Assembly (NCBI RefSeq): GCF_022690765.1
Contig: NZ_JALCZA010000028.1
Coordinates: 1 to 56,104, forward strand
Direction: 5' to 3'
Length of the DNA stretch: 56,104 bases
Origin: Anaeromyxobacter oryzisoli
Lineage (GTDB): Bacteria > Myxococcota > Myxococcia > Myxococcales > Anaeromyxobacteraceae
Part shown: positions 36,976-46,950 of the stretch, one piece after another
Numbering within the stretch: the first letter of the stretch is position 1
Layout of the letters: each line of letters starts with the position of its first letter
The notes under the pieces: model-generated
What the model was told of the DNA's origin: nothing
What the model saw: the letters and a program-made list of their open reading frames with translations, nothing else
The model's database searches: none
Translations under genes and position numbers: made by a program

Positions 36976-37725
36976 TCAATCGGGCGACGAGAGCAGCAGG
37001 CCGAGGTTCCGCTCCTCCCAGGCCTTGGCGCGGGCGTAGTCGGGGTACGCCTGCTCGCGTCGGCGGAAGTCGGCCCCGTGCACGATCCGCCGCCCGTCCA
37101 CCTCGCGCGCGGGGACGGCCTGGTGGAGCATCTCGTGGAACACCACCATCGCGACGTAGTACTCCGGCACCTCGGGACGATCGAGCGTCGGGTGCAGCCG
37201 GATGATCCGCGCGTCCTGCACGTACACGCCGGTCTTGACCGTGCGGCGCCGGTCGCCGGAGCGCACGGCGCCCCAGCCGATCCGGGCGTCGATGGCCCCG
37301 CCGAAGTGCTCGGCGTTGAGCCGGTCGAAGATCGCCTGGAGATCGTGGGCCCGGCCGCGCGGCTGGAGCCGATCGGCCTGCGGGATCGCGATCCGCTCCC
37401 GGTGCTCCCGGACGAACGCGTCGATGCGGTTCCCCGCCGCCCGCCGGCGCGGGCCGGCGCCCCCCCGGCCGGAGCCGGCGAAGGCGGCGAGCGCGGTCAC
37501 CACGTCCTCCGGCGCCTCGAGGAACATGTGGTGGACGCGGTAGTGGATCTCGCCCGGGGCGCGCCGGAAGGAGACCATGGTCGAGCGGTTGTCGTGCACC
37601 GTGAGGCGCACCCGCTCGGCGAGGTGCGCGGACAGCTCGTCGGCGAGCCGCCGGGCGGCGGCGACGCGCGCCTCCCGCGGCTGGACGGTGAGCGTGAGCT
37701 GACGGTTCGACTCCGGAGGTCTCAA
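36976..37725 (-). CDS. SprT-like zinc metallopeptidase
   Basis: 249 residues. The zinc helix MVVFHEMLHQAVP (HExxH) is followed by a third ligand candidate in VHGADFRRRE. Before it lie IFDRLNAEHFGGAI and ARIGWGAVR, typical of SprT/Spartan-like proteins. The substrate is unknown; eukaryotic relatives repair DNA-protein crosslinks. The start is taken as TTG 37725 since no ATG or GTG precedes the conserved region, and it is the least certain start in the window. No signal peptide, so cytoplasmic. Confidence 0.8.
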   Translation of the reverse strand: MRPPESNRQLTLTVQPREARVAAARRLADELSAHLAERVRLTVHDNRSTMVSFRRAPGEIHYRVHHMFLEAPEDVVTALAAFAGSGRGGAGPRRRAAGNRIDAFVREHRERIAIPQADRLQPRGRAHDLQAIFDRLNAEHFGGAIDARIGWGAVRSGDRRRTVKTGVYVQDARIIRLHPTLDRPEVPEYYVAMVVFHEMLHQAVPAREVDGRRIVHGADFRRREQAYPDYARAKAWEERNLGLLLSSPD

Positions 37726-37851
37726 GCGGGGCGGAATCCTACGGAACCGGCCGCTCGCCCATCAAGGGCCCGCTGTGCGCGACGGCGAGGCTGCGCTCGG
37801 CAGCTCGGCCGCCCATCGCGGGAGCGGGCACGGGCCACGGAAACGCCTCAG

Positions 37852-38048
37852 CCCGTCACCGTGCCCGTGCCCGTGCCCGTCACCGTTTCCCGTTCCCCGC
37901 CTCCCGCTTACCGTGGCCCGTGGACCGTGGACCGTCGCCCGTCACCCGTGCTCCGTCGAACCACCGTCGGATCACGGGGGAGGCGGGCCAGGGGACACGG
38001 GAGCCGGGTCACGGGTCACGGAGAGGCCGGTGACGGTGACGGGCACGG
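37852..38048 (+). repeat. Intergenic palindromic heptad repeat, copy C
   Basis: The left half consists of CCCGTG- and CCCGTC-type units, then a variant centre where CCCGTG / CACGGG and TCCG / CGGA still pair around a longer loop. The right end matches copies B and E (CACGGAGAGGCCGGTGACGGTGACGGGCACGG-like). It lies downstream of the NFACT gene and upstream of the SprT-like gene, in a gap of 382 bases. Its middle is the most diverged of all copies. Confidence 0.8.
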
Positions 38049-38107
38049 ACCACGGGGCGGGTTCGGGAGAAGGGAGACGCGCCCCGAGGCTGGCGCGTGA
38101 CGCGTTC

Positions 38108-39601
38108 CTACCCCTCCCCCTCCTCCTCCGAGAGCAGCCGCTCGATCCGCGCCGGCTCGACGCGAAGGGCGAGGACCCTCTCCTGCGTGTAGGTCACCGC
38201 GCCGGGGGCCGCGCCCTTCGGCTTCCGCACGTACTTGGCCCGGGTGTAGGCCACCTCGACCTGCGGCGCGCCGCGGGCGTCGGAGAAGTGCGCGGCGAGG
38301 TGCGCCGCGTCGAGCAGGGTGTCGCCGTCGGGCGCCTTCCCCTTCTCGACCCGGACCACCACGTGGGCGCCCTTCTGGCCGCGCGCGTGCAGCCACACGT
38401 CACTCCCCTTCGCGACGCGGACGGTGAGCTGGTCGTTCTCGGCGGCCCCCTTGCCCACGAGGATCGCCAGCCCGGCGAGGGACCGGAACGTCCGGTACGG
38501 CAGCGCCGGCTCGCTGCGGCGGTGCCGCCGCGCCGCCAACGCCCGCCGCGGCCCGGCGCCGAGCCTGCGCGCCTCCTTCTCGAGCCGCGGCAGCCCGGCG
38601 AGATCCGCCGCGTCGATCGCGGCGAGGAGCGCGCGGAGGGCCGCCTCGCGCCCGCGCACCTCGACCGCGCGCGCGGCGACGCGGGCGGCGCTCTCGACGA
38701 TCCGGCGGTAGCGCCGGTAGTAGCGCTCCATGTTCGCCTGCGGCGCGAGCGCCGGATCGAGCGCCACCTTCACCTGCCGCGGCCCCTCCTCGGTCCACTC
38801 CGTGACCTCCACCTCGCGCGCGCCGCGCCGCACCAGCCGGAGGTTCGTCTTGAGGAGATCGGCGGCGCGCCGATCGCCCTCGGCCGCCGGAACGCGCGCC
38901 TCCTCGTCGGCGAGCTTCACGAGGGCGCGCCCCGCCCGGGCGATCGCGGCCCGAACCGGCTCGCGGAGGCGCCGGCGCCCCTCGACGAGGAGCCGCTCCT
39001 CCTCGCGCGCGCGGTACTCCGCGTCGATCGCGGCGGAGAGCGGGAAAGCGGCCCCCGCGACCGGGGTGAAGCGCAGCTCGCCCTGCGCGGTGGCGCCGCG
39101 CGAGGGCGTCTCGCCCGGGGGCGCCGCCGGGAGGACGGGCGGGACGTAGGGCTGGCCGGGGACGAGCCGCCGGCGCTCGGAGGGGTTTCGCCCGGCGCTC
39201 GCCCGGATCGTCCCGTCGGCCGCCACCAGGAAGAGGTTGCCGTGGCGCCCGGTCAGCTCGGCGACGAGGCGCACCGGCCCGGCGGCGCGCTCGAACCGCA
39301 GGGCGATCACCCGGTCGCCGGGCAGGACGTCGATCCCGGCGAGCCGCGCGCCCTCGAGCTCCTTCCGGAGCAGCGCCTGGAGCTGGAACGCGACCTCGGG
39401 GGCGGGGGGGCGGCGCGCGGAGACGTGCAGCCGGGTGAGGTTCGGCTCGGCGGAGAGGAGGAGGCGCGCCTCGCCCGCCGCGCCGAAGAGCTCCAGGGTG
39501 AGGGCGCGCTCCGCGTGGACGCGGACCTGGTCGACGCGCGCCCCGCAGAGCGGCGCGAGCTCCTCGACGACGAGCGCGATCTCGCGAGCGGTGAGGGACA
39601 A
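38108..39601 (-). CDS. NFACT/RqcH-type protein
   Basis: 497 residues from TTG 39601. NFACT-N begins LTAREIALVVEELAPLCGAR and includes AELTGRHGNLFLV, the conserved GRH-N motif. A coiled-coil/helical middle (RQVKVALDPALAPQANMERYYRRYRR-type) is followed by the NFACT-R domain with LTVRVAKGSDVWLHARGQKG and GAHVVVRVEKGKAP. Bacterial members bind stalled 50S subunits and recruit tRNA-Ala for C-terminal tailing, or act as adhesins. No signal peptide, so the ribosome rescue role is more likely. Confidence 0.9.
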   Translation of the reverse strand: MSLTAREIALVVEELAPLCGARVDQVRVHAERALTLELFGAAGEARLLLSAEPNLTRLHVSARRPPAPEVAFQLQALLRKELEGARLAGIDVLPGDRVIALRFERAAGPVRLVAELTGRHGNLFLVAADGTIRASAGRNPSERRRLVPGQPYVPPVLPAAPPGETPSRGATAQGELRFTPVAGAAFPLSAAIDAEYRAREEERLLVEGRRRLREPVRAAIARAGRALVKLADEEARVPAAEGDRRAADLLKTNLRLVRRGAREVEVTEWTEEGPRQVKVALDPALAPQANMERYYRRYRRIVESAARVAARAVEVRGREAALRALLAAIDAADLAGLPRLEKEARRLGAGPRRALAARRHRRSEPALPYRTFRSLAGLAILVGKGAAENDQLTVRVAKGSDVWLHARGQKGAHVVVRVEKGKAPDGDTLLDAAHLAAHFSDARGAPQVEVAYTRAKYVRKPKGAAPGAVTYTQERVLALRVEPARIERLLSEEEGEG

Positions 39602-39629
39602 GGGGAGGGAGATCTACCCGCGAAAAGCA

Positions 39630-39651
39630 GCGGCCGCCCGGAGGCGGCCGC
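39630..39651 (-). terminator. Intrinsic terminator of the 29-aa gene
   Basis: A 9-bp perfect stem GCGGCCGCC / GGCGGCCGC with a 4-base loop. On the minus strand it is followed by TGCTTTTCGCG, a short T tract. It lies 27 bases after the stop of the Lys-rich peptide and upstream of the NFACT gene. Confidence 0.7.
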
Positions 39652-39677
39652 GGCGCTACGCACGCTGGAAGAACGCG

Positions 39678-39767
39678 CTAGCCCTTCTTGGCCTTCTTGG
39701 CCGTCTTCTTCTTCGCGGCCGGCTTCTTCGCAGCGGTCTTCTTCACGGCCTTCTTCTTGGCGGGCAT
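39678..39767 (-). CDS. 29-residue Lys/Ala-rich histone H1-like peptide
   Basis: A short frame from ATG 39767 encoding 14 lysines and 8 alanines in 29 residues, with KKxxAKKxxAKK spacing (MPAKKKAVKKTAAKKPAAKK...). The start is backed by a strong GAGGAGG seven bases upstream. A promoter-like pair lies further upstream and a clear terminator after the stop, so it is a complete, independent unit. The composition matches the C-terminal tails of bacterial histone H1-like DNA-binding proteins; nucleic acid binding is inferred from charge only. It is below the size limit of normal gene calling. Confidence 0.75.
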   Translation of the reverse strand: MPAKKKAVKKTAAKKPAAKKKTAKKAKKG

Positions 39768-39833
39768 CTCGTTCCCTCCTCGGAACGTCCATTCGATGTC
39801 GATGGACACGCTGGAATGGACAATGTTGAGCGG

Positions 39834-39863
39834 AGGTTAGCGCGGCGGGATCTTGCACGTCAA
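39834..39863 (-). promoter_or_regulatory. Probable promoter of the 29-aa gene
   Basis: Minus strand TTGACG (39863-39858), an 18-base spacer and TAACCT (39839-39834). The start would be about 60 bases before the ATG at 39767. Confidence 0.45.
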
Positions 39864-40011
39864 GGAAGCGACGCGAATCTCGCGACGCCGGGATCCACCC
39901 TCGCAACGCGCCGCACCCGCATGGAACGCGCCGCGCGAGAGCGGCGCGCAGCGTGGTATTCACCGAACGTCACTGAAAGGTCGCGTCGCCCGCCGGTCTG
40001 GCCGGCGCCGG

Positions 40012-40974
40012 CTAGCCCAGCACCGCGGCGCCGATGACGCCCGCGTCGTCGCCGAGCCAGGCGCGCTCGACCGTGAGCCCGCGGGCCGCCGCGCGGAGCA
40101 CGTGCGTGTCGAACTGCCCCTGGATCAGCCGGGCGAGGTGCGGGCACCCGAGCAGGACGCCGCCGCCGAGGATCACGCGGGCGGGGTTCAGGATCGTGAC
40201 GAGGTTCGCGATCGCGGTCCCGAGGAGCGCGGCGTTCTCCTCCCACAGCGCGATGGCGTAGGCGTCTCCGGCGGCGAACGCGTCGTCCACGGCGGTGGCG
40301 TTCACCCGGGAGAGGTCGCCGCCGACGCGGTCGCGGACCAGGGTCGCAGCCCCGGCCTCGAGGTCCTCGCGCACGCGCGCGGCGACGTTCACGCCCGAGG
40401 TGTACGCCTCCAGGCAGGAGAGCTGGCCGCAGCCGCAGCGACGGACCTTCGTCTCCGCGCGGAGCGGCCGCACCTTCACGTGCCCGAACTCCCCCGCGAC
40501 GCCGTGCGCCCCCTCGTGCAGCCGCCCCCCCAGGATGAGCCCCGAGCCGACCCCGGAGCCCACGAAGACGAGCACCACGTCGTCGAGCCCCTTCGCGGCG
40601 CCGAAGCGCTTCTCGCCCCACGCCGCCACCGCGAGGTCGTTCGCGACGTGGACCGGCACCCCGAGCCGGCCCTCGAGGAGGCGCCCGAAGGCGACGTCGC
40701 GCCACCCGAGGTTCGGCGCGTTCAGGACCACGCCGGTGGACCCGAGCACCTGGCCGGCCACCCCCACCCCGACGCTCGCGCAGGAGCCGAGCGCGAGCTC
40801 CGCCGCGCCCGCGGCCTGGGTGAGCACGTGCAGGACCACCTCGACCACGCGCTCGGGCGTGCGATCGCGGAGCGGCTCCTTGTGCGACGCGACGATCTCG
40901 CCCGTGTCGCGATCGATCACCGCCGCCCGGGCGTTCGTCCCGCCGAGATCGACGCCGAGGGCGAGGGTGGACAC
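40012..40974 (-). CDS. ROK family sugar kinase (glucokinase-like)
   Basis: 320 residues. ATP-binding GVDLGGTNARAAVIDRDTGE, the substrate region HVANDLAVAAWGEKRFG and the ROK signature zinc motif CGCGQLSCLEAYTSG are intact, and ANLVTILNPARVILGGGV closes the nucleotide site. It phosphorylates glucose or a related hexose or N-acetylhexosamine. It lies four bases after the phosphohexomutase stop, as part of a sugar-phosphate run with manC. A sugar preference cannot be set from sequence alone. Confidence 0.9.
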   Translation of the reverse strand: MSTLALGVDLGGTNARAAVIDRDTGEIVASHKEPLRDRTPERVVEVVLHVLTQAAGAAELALGSCASVGVGVAGQVLGSTGVVLNAPNLGWRDVAFGRLLEGRLGVPVHVANDLAVAAWGEKRFGAAKGLDDVVLVFVGSGVGSGLILGGRLHEGAHGVAGEFGHVKVRPLRAETKVRRCGCGQLSCLEAYTSGVNVAARVREDLEAGAATLVRDRVGGDLSRVNATAVDDAFAAGDAYAIALWEENAALLGTAIANLVTILNPARVILGGGVLLGCPHLARLIQGQFDTHVLRAAARGLTVERAWLGDDAGVIGAAVLG

Positions 40975-40978
40975 GGCG

Positions 40979-42349
40979 TCAGGCCCCCACGTCGCGCAGG
41001 ATCTCGTCCACCTTGCCGCGGACGAGCGCCTGGATCTCGGCGAGCCGCTCCGGCGTCTTCGCCTCGAAGCGGAGGACGAGCAGCGGCTGGGTGTTCGACG
41101 CGCGAACGAGGCCCCACCCGTCCGGGAACACCACCCGGACGCCGTCCACCGTCACCGCCTCGTACCGCGCCTTGAAGAACTCCTGGGCGCGGCGGACGAC
41201 CTCGAACTTCTTGTCCTCGGGGCACTCCACCCGCAGCTCCGGCGTCGAGTGCGTCCGCGGCACGTCGGCGAGGAGCGACGACATCGGCCGGTCGGTCCGG
41301 GTGAGCAGCTCGAGGAGCCGGGCGGACGAGTAGATGCCGTCGTCGAAGCCGAACCAGCGGTGGGCGAAGAAGATGTGACCGCTCATCTCGCCGGCGAGCA
41401 GCGCGTTCTGCTCCTTCATCTTGGCCTTGATGAGGCTGTGGCCGGCCTTCCACATGATGCCCCGGCCGCCGTGCTTCGCGATGTCGTCGTAGAGGGTGAA
41501 CGAGCACTTCACCTCGCCGACGACCGCGGCGCCCGGCTGCTCGGCGAGGAGCGCCCGGGCGAAGAGGATCATGATCTGGTCGCCCCAGAGCACGTTCCCC
41601 CGCTCGTCCACGGCGCCCACCCGGTCGGCGTCGCCGTCCCAGGCGATCCCCACGTCCGCCTTCACCTCGAGGACCTTCTTCCTGAGGTGCTCGAGGTTCT
41701 TCTCCACGGTCGGGTCCGGGTGGTGGTTCGGGAACCGACCGTCCATGTCCACGAAGAGGGGGACGACCTCGAACCCGAGCGACTGGAAGAGCGGCACGGC
41801 CACGACGCCGCCCGTGCCGTTCCCGGCGTCCACCACGACCTTGAGCTTCCGCGCGCCCAGCCGGAGGTTCTCGCGGACGTGCGCGCGGTAGGGCGTCACG
41901 ATGTCGTACGGCGTGACGGTGCCCCGCCCGGCCGCGAACTTCCCCGACTCCGCGAGGCGGCGGATCTCCTGGATCTCCTCCCCGTGGAAGGTGGCCGAGC
42001 CGAGGCCGACCTTGAGGCCGTTGTACTCGGGCGGGTTGTGCGAGCCCGTGATCATGCAGATGCCGTCCACGTCGAGCGTGTGGGCGGCGAAGTAGGTGAG
42101 CGGGGTCGGGACGACGCCCAGATCGACCACGTCGACTCCCGTGGAGGCGAGGGCCTCGATCATCGCCTTCCCGAACTTCGGGCCGGAGAGGCGGCAGTCC
42201 CGTCCGACGGCCGCGCGCTTGCCCCCCTTCTCGCGGATCTTCGTCCCGAGCGCCTTGCCGACCAGGCTCACCACCTCTTCGGTCAGGTCGTCGTCGACGA
42301 TGCCGCGGATGTCGTACTCGCGGAAGATGGTGGGCGAGAGCTTCGGCAT
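40979..42349 (-). CDS. Phosphomannomutase/phosphoglucomutase
   Basis: 456 residues of the alpha-D-phosphohexomutase family (AlgC/ManB group). EYDIRGIVDDDLTEE at the N-terminus, the phosphoserine S103 in ITGSHNPPEYNG, the metal loop AWDGDADRVGAVDE and the sugar loop GEMSGHIFFA are all present, and the phosphate-binding VRASNTQPLLVLRFEA near the end. It interconverts hexose 1- and 6-phosphates. With manC directly upstream, mannose-1-phosphate supply for GDP-mannose is the likely role. Confidence 0.93.
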   Translation of the reverse strand: MPKLSPTIFREYDIRGIVDDDLTEEVVSLVGKALGTKIREKGGKRAAVGRDCRLSGPKFGKAMIEALASTGVDVVDLGVVPTPLTYFAAHTLDVDGICMITGSHNPPEYNGLKVGLGSATFHGEEIQEIRRLAESGKFAAGRGTVTPYDIVTPYRAHVRENLRLGARKLKVVVDAGNGTGGVVAVPLFQSLGFEVVPLFVDMDGRFPNHHPDPTVEKNLEHLRKKVLEVKADVGIAWDGDADRVGAVDERGNVLWGDQIMILFARALLAEQPGAAVVGEVKCSFTLYDDIAKHGGRGIMWKAGHSLIKAKMKEQNALLAGEMSGHIFFAHRWFGFDDGIYSSARLLELLTRTDRPMSSLLADVPRTHSTPELRVECPEDKKFEVVRRAQEFFKARYEAVTVDGVRVVFPDGWGLVRASNTQPLLVLRFEAKTPERLAEIQALVRGKVDEILRDVGA

Positions 42350-42410
42350 GAGGGTCTCCGTCTGGGAATGTCCGTCACGGGCGCGGGCGAGGGCAGGCCC
42401 GGAACGAAAC

Positions 42411-42439
42411 CCGCCCGGCCGCGAGAGGCGGCCGGGCGG
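42411..42439 (-). terminator. Terminator after manC
   Basis: A 12-bp perfect stem (CCGCCCGGCCGC / GCGGCCGGGCGG) with a 5-base loop. On the minus strand it is followed by GTTTCGTTCC, a modest T tract. It should separate the manC transcript from the phosphohexomutase gene. Confidence 0.65.
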
Positions 42440-42446
42440 ACGATAG

Positions 42447-42462
42447 CACCTCTGGAGAGGTG
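42447..42462. promoter_or_regulatory. Near-perfect palindrome between manC and phosphohexomutase
   Basis: CACCTCT and AGAGGTG arms around two bases, within 20 bases of the terminator. Either a protein-binding site or a small hairpin that extends the terminator region. Confidence 0.3.
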
Positions 42463-42506
42463 TGCCAGGCGGGCGTCGGGGGGTGCCGACCCGCTGGAGG
42501 CCGCGA

Positions 42507-43595
42507 TCAAAGCAGCTCTTCCCGCCCTCGCCGCCCCAGCTCCTCCACGGCCTTCCGGACGTCCTGGGCGCGGTCGCGCCGGCAGACCAGGATCGCGTCC
42601 CCCGAGTCCACGACGATCACGTCGTCGAGCCCGATGACCGCCACCGGCCGCGCCTTCGTGGCGAGGACCACGTCGTTCCGGCCGTCGATCACGAGCGCGT
42701 CGCCCTCGGCGACGTTGCCGAGGTCGTCCACCGTGCGGACGTCGGACAGCGCGGCGAAGCTCCCCACGTCGCTCCAGCCGAACTCCGCCGGGACGACCGC
42801 GATCCGGTGGCTCTTCTCCATCACGCCGTAGTCGATCGAGATGGACGGGCAGTCCGGGAAGACGCGCTTCAGCGTCCGCGCGTAGGCAGGCGTGCCGAGC
42901 GTCTTGCGGATCGCCTCGAGCTGCTCGCGGAGCACGGGCATCGCGCGGGCGATCTCGTCGAGGATCACGTCGGCGCGGAAGGCGAAGATCCCCGAGTTCC
43001 AGAGGTAGTTCCCGTCGGCCAGGTAGCGGGCGGCGGTCACCACGTCCGGCTTCTCGACGAACCGCTCCACCTTGTGCGCCTGGAACCGGCCCTTCCCCTT
43101 CCGCTTCGCGGCGAGGCGAGGCCCGACCTTGAGGTAGCCGTAGCCGGTCTCCGGCCGCGAGGGGTGGATGCCGATGGTCGCGATGGAGCCCGCGTCGGCG
43201 AGCTGGGCCGCGGCGGAGAGCGCGTCGCGGAACGCGTCCGGCCGGGCGATGTGGTGATCGGCCGGCAGCATCGCGATGACGCCCTTCGGGTCCTTCGCCG
43301 AGACGTGGAGCGCGGCGAGCCCGACGCACGGCGCGGTGTTCCGCGCGCACGGCTCGACGATGAAGTTCTCCTTCGGGAGCGCCGGCAGCATCCGGCGCGC
43401 CGCCGCGGCGTGCTGCGGGCCGCACACGACGTAGGTCTCCCGTGGCCGCGCCAGCGGCGGGAGGCGCCCGACGGTGGAGGCGAGGAGCGGTCCGTCGCCG
43501 GCGAGGGCGAGGAACTGCTTCGGGCGGCTCTTGCGGGAGAGCGGCCAGAACCGCGTCCCCGAGCCGCCGGCCATGATCACCGGGTAGATCTTCAC
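42507..43595 (-). CDS. manC: Mannose-1-phosphate guanylyltransferase
   Basis: 362 residues, the short form without a C-terminal isomerase domain. The nucleotide-binding PVIMAGGSGTRFWPLSRKSR and KQFLALAGDGPLL, then MLPADHHIA and FVEKPDVVTAARYLADGNY, are diagnostic. It makes GDP-mannose for surface polysaccharide and glycan synthesis. The start overlaps the Nudix gene's stop by four bases (43592-43595). The following terminator ends the transcript. Confidence 0.93.
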   Translation of the reverse strand: MKIYPVIMAGGSGTRFWPLSRKSRPKQFLALAGDGPLLASTVGRLPPLARPRETYVVCGPQHAAAARRMLPALPKENFIVEPCARNTAPCVGLAALHVSAKDPKGVIAMLPADHHIARPDAFRDALSAAAQLADAGSIATIGIHPSRPETGYGYLKVGPRLAAKRKGKGRFQAHKVERFVEKPDVVTAARYLADGNYLWNSGIFAFRADVILDEIARAMPVLREQLEAIRKTLGTPAYARTLKRVFPDCPSISIDYGVMEKSHRIAVVPAEFGWSDVGSFAALSDVRTVDDLGNVAEGDALVIDGRNDVVLATKARPVAVIGLDDVIVVDSGDAILVCRRDRAQDVRKAVEELGRRGREELL

Positions 43596-44188
43596 AGGGT
43601 CCTCCAGATCGCGAGCAGCTCGGCGAGGACGCGCCCCGTCGCGCCCCAGATCACGTCCCCGCCGACCGAGAAGAAGTGCACGTCGAGCTTCATGCCGTAG
43701 ACCTCGCGCGGCTCGACCCGGTGCGCGTCGGGCCGGGCGAGCGCCGCGAGGGGCACGTGCAGGATCTCCTCCACCTCGCCCGCCGCCGCCACGTAGGGGT
43801 ACGGGTATGGCACGGAAGCCACCCAGGGCGTCAAGCGGAAGGCCGACTGCAGGACGAGGGTCTCGGAGAGCCGCCCCATGACGTCCGCGCGGGACGCCTC
43901 GAGGCCGATCTCCTCGCGCGCCTCGCGGAGGGCCGCGGCGAGGCTCTCCTCGCCGGGCTCGACGCGACCGCCCGGGAAGCTCACCTGGCCGGCGTGGCGC
44001 CGCATGGTCGTCGGCCGACGGGTGAGCAGCACGTGGAGCTCGCCGTCGCGCTCGTGCAGCGGGACGAGCACCGCCGCGCGGGAGAAGCCGCCCGCCGGGA
44101 GGCGATCGGGCGGGATGCGCTCGACGGGCGCGTCCCGGGCGTCGAACGCGGTGAGGGCGGCGGCGAGGGCGTCGAGGCTCGCGCTCAC
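43592..44188 (-). CDS. Nudix hydrolase, CoA-pyrophosphatase type
   Basis: 198 residues from GTG 44188. The Nudix box GGRVEPGEESLAAALREARE-EIGLE holds the metal-binding Glu residues, and VLLTRRPTTMRRHAGQVSFPGG just before it is the UPF0035 CoA signature region. It should hydrolyse CoA or acyl-CoA to phosphopantetheine products. YPYPYVAAAGEVEEILHVPL in the C-terminal half also fits NudL-type members. Confidence 0.9.
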   Translation of the reverse strand: MSASLDALAAALTAFDARDAPVERIPPDRLPAGGFSRAAVLVPLHERDGELHVLLTRRPTTMRRHAGQVSFPGGRVEPGEESLAAALREAREEIGLEASRADVMGRLSETLVLQSAFRLTPWVASVPYPYPYVAAAGEVEEILHVPLAALARPDAHRVEPREVYGMKLDVHFFSVGGDVIWGATGRVLAELLAIWRTL

Positions 44189-44213
44189 GGGATCCGACCG
44201 GGCGACCGCGCGA

Positions 44214-45152
44214 TCACCCCGCGGGGCGGGATCGCCCCGGAGAGGCGGCCGCCGGCGGCGCCGGGCGCACGAGGGAGGCTCGGGCCGTGGGCCGCTCGGA
44301 GGCGGGCGGGGGCGCGCTGCTCGCGGGCAGCACGCCGTTCCAGACGAGGAGCGCGACGGCGACGCCCGCGGCGAGGCGCCAGGCCACGAACAGGTAGGTC
44401 GTCCGCGTCCGCAGCCAGCCGAGGAGCCAGTCGATGACGAGATAGCCGGCCACCGCGGACACCACCGTCCCCGTCAACGTCGCGAGCCCCCAGCTGCCTT
44501 CGAGCCCCGGGCCGACCTTCGCGAGCTCGAGGAGCTTGTAGCCGCCCGCGCCGACCGTGATCGGCACGGAGAGGAGGAAGCTGAACCGGGCCGCCGCCTC
44601 GCGCTTCAGGTCGAGGAGCATGCCCGCGGTGATGGTGGTGCCGGACCGGGAGCTCCCGGGCACGAGCGCCAGGGCCTGGGCGAGGCCGACGAGCAGCGCG
44701 TCCTTCGCCGTCACGTCCTCCACGGCGCGGACGTGCCGGGCGAGCCGCTCCGCGGCGAGCAGGACGAGCCCCAGCACCACGAGCGACCCCGCGATGACGA
44801 GGTTCCCGAGCGCCTCGATCCGGCGCTCGAGCAGCTTCCCCGCGATCGCCGCCGGGATCGTGCCGACGACGATGTACCAGGCGAGGCGCGACTCGGCCGT
44901 CTCCATCGGGCGCCGGTGCCGGAGCGAGCGGAGGGCCGCCTGCCCGAGCCGGTGGAGGTCGGCCCGGAAGTAGACGAGCACCGCGAGCGTCGTGCCCATC
45001 TGGATGATCGTCGAGAAGGCCCGGAACCTGTCGTCGGAGAGCGAGTGGCCGAGGAGCTCGCCCGCGACGAGGAGGTGAGCGGTGGAGCTGACCGGGAGGA
45101 ACTCGGTCAGGGCCTGCACGAGGCCGAGGACGGCGGCGGAGAGGAGGCTCAT
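44214..45152 (-). CDS. uppP: Undecaprenyl-diphosphatase
   Basis: 312 residues with about eight membrane segments. The two active-site blocks are LTEFLPVSSTAHLLVAGELL and ALALVPGSSRSGTTITAGM, the latter with the catalytic Ser/Arg. It recycles the lipid carrier for peptidoglycan and polysaccharide export and gives bacitracin resistance when abundant. The C-terminal tail of about 45 residues (PPASERPTARASLVRPAPPA) is disordered and longer than in most homologs. Leaderless-type start at ATG 45152. Confidence 0.95.
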   Translation of the reverse strand: MSLLSAAVLGLVQALTEFLPVSSTAHLLVAGELLGHSLSDDRFRAFSTIIQMGTTLAVLVYFRADLHRLGQAALRSLRHRRPMETAESRLAWYIVVGTIPAAIAGKLLERRIEALGNLVIAGSLVVLGLVLLAAERLARHVRAVEDVTAKDALLVGLAQALALVPGSSRSGTTITAGMLLDLKREAAARFSFLLSVPITVGAGGYKLLELAKVGPGLEGSWGLATLTGTVVSAVAGYLVIDWLLGWLRTRTTYLFVAWRLAAGVAVALLVWNGVLPASSAPPPASERPTARASLVRPAPPAAASPGRSRPAG

Positions 45153-45164
45153 CTTCGGGCCGGG

Positions 45165-45193
45165 AACCTACCGCCTCGCGGGCCGGGTGCCAA
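45165..45193 (-). promoter_or_regulatory. Leaderless-type promoter of uppP
   Basis: Minus strand TTGGCA (45193-45188), a 17-base spacer and TAGGTT (45170-45165). The ATG is twelve bases after the -10 box and no Shine-Dalgarno is present. Confidence 0.55.
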
Positions 45194-45262
45194 TCTGCGG
45201 GCGGGCGCTCGGCGGGGCTCGCTCGGGCTTCGGGCCCCGGGGGCCGGATCGTGCGGGCGAAG

Positions 45263-45428
45263 CCCCGTGACCGTCACCGTGACCGTCACCGGTCCCCGTG
45301 TCCGCCTCCCGCCTCCCGCGTCCCCGTGGCCCGTGATCCGCCCGGCCGTCGAACTACGGGGATCGGGCCACGGGCCACGGGACCCGGTGCACGGGTCACG
45401 GAGAAACGGTGACGGTGACGGGCACGGG
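45263..45428 (+). repeat. Intergenic palindromic heptad repeat, copy D
   Basis: The shortest clean copy. It starts with alternating CCGTGACCGTCACC units, so its left end is the best complement of its right end (ACGGTGACGGTGACGGGCACGG), making nearly the full element foldable. The centre has diverged (CCCGTGATCCGC to ACTACGGGG). It lies 16 bases beyond the ahcY stop. The uppP promoter is on its far side, at 45165-45193, outside the repeat. Confidence 0.85.
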
Positions 45429-45444
45429 CCGAGGCGCTCCCGTC

Positions 45445-46911
<1,467 letters not shown>

Positions 46912-46950
46912 CGTCGGTGCTCTCCTTGGGTGACGCTTCGGGGTGGGGAT

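Noticed and set aside
37704-37714. GGTTCGACTCC resembling a tRNA T-loop
   Set aside because: The flanking bases do not form a T-stem and no anticodon or acceptor arm fits; the segment is the start of the SprT-like gene.
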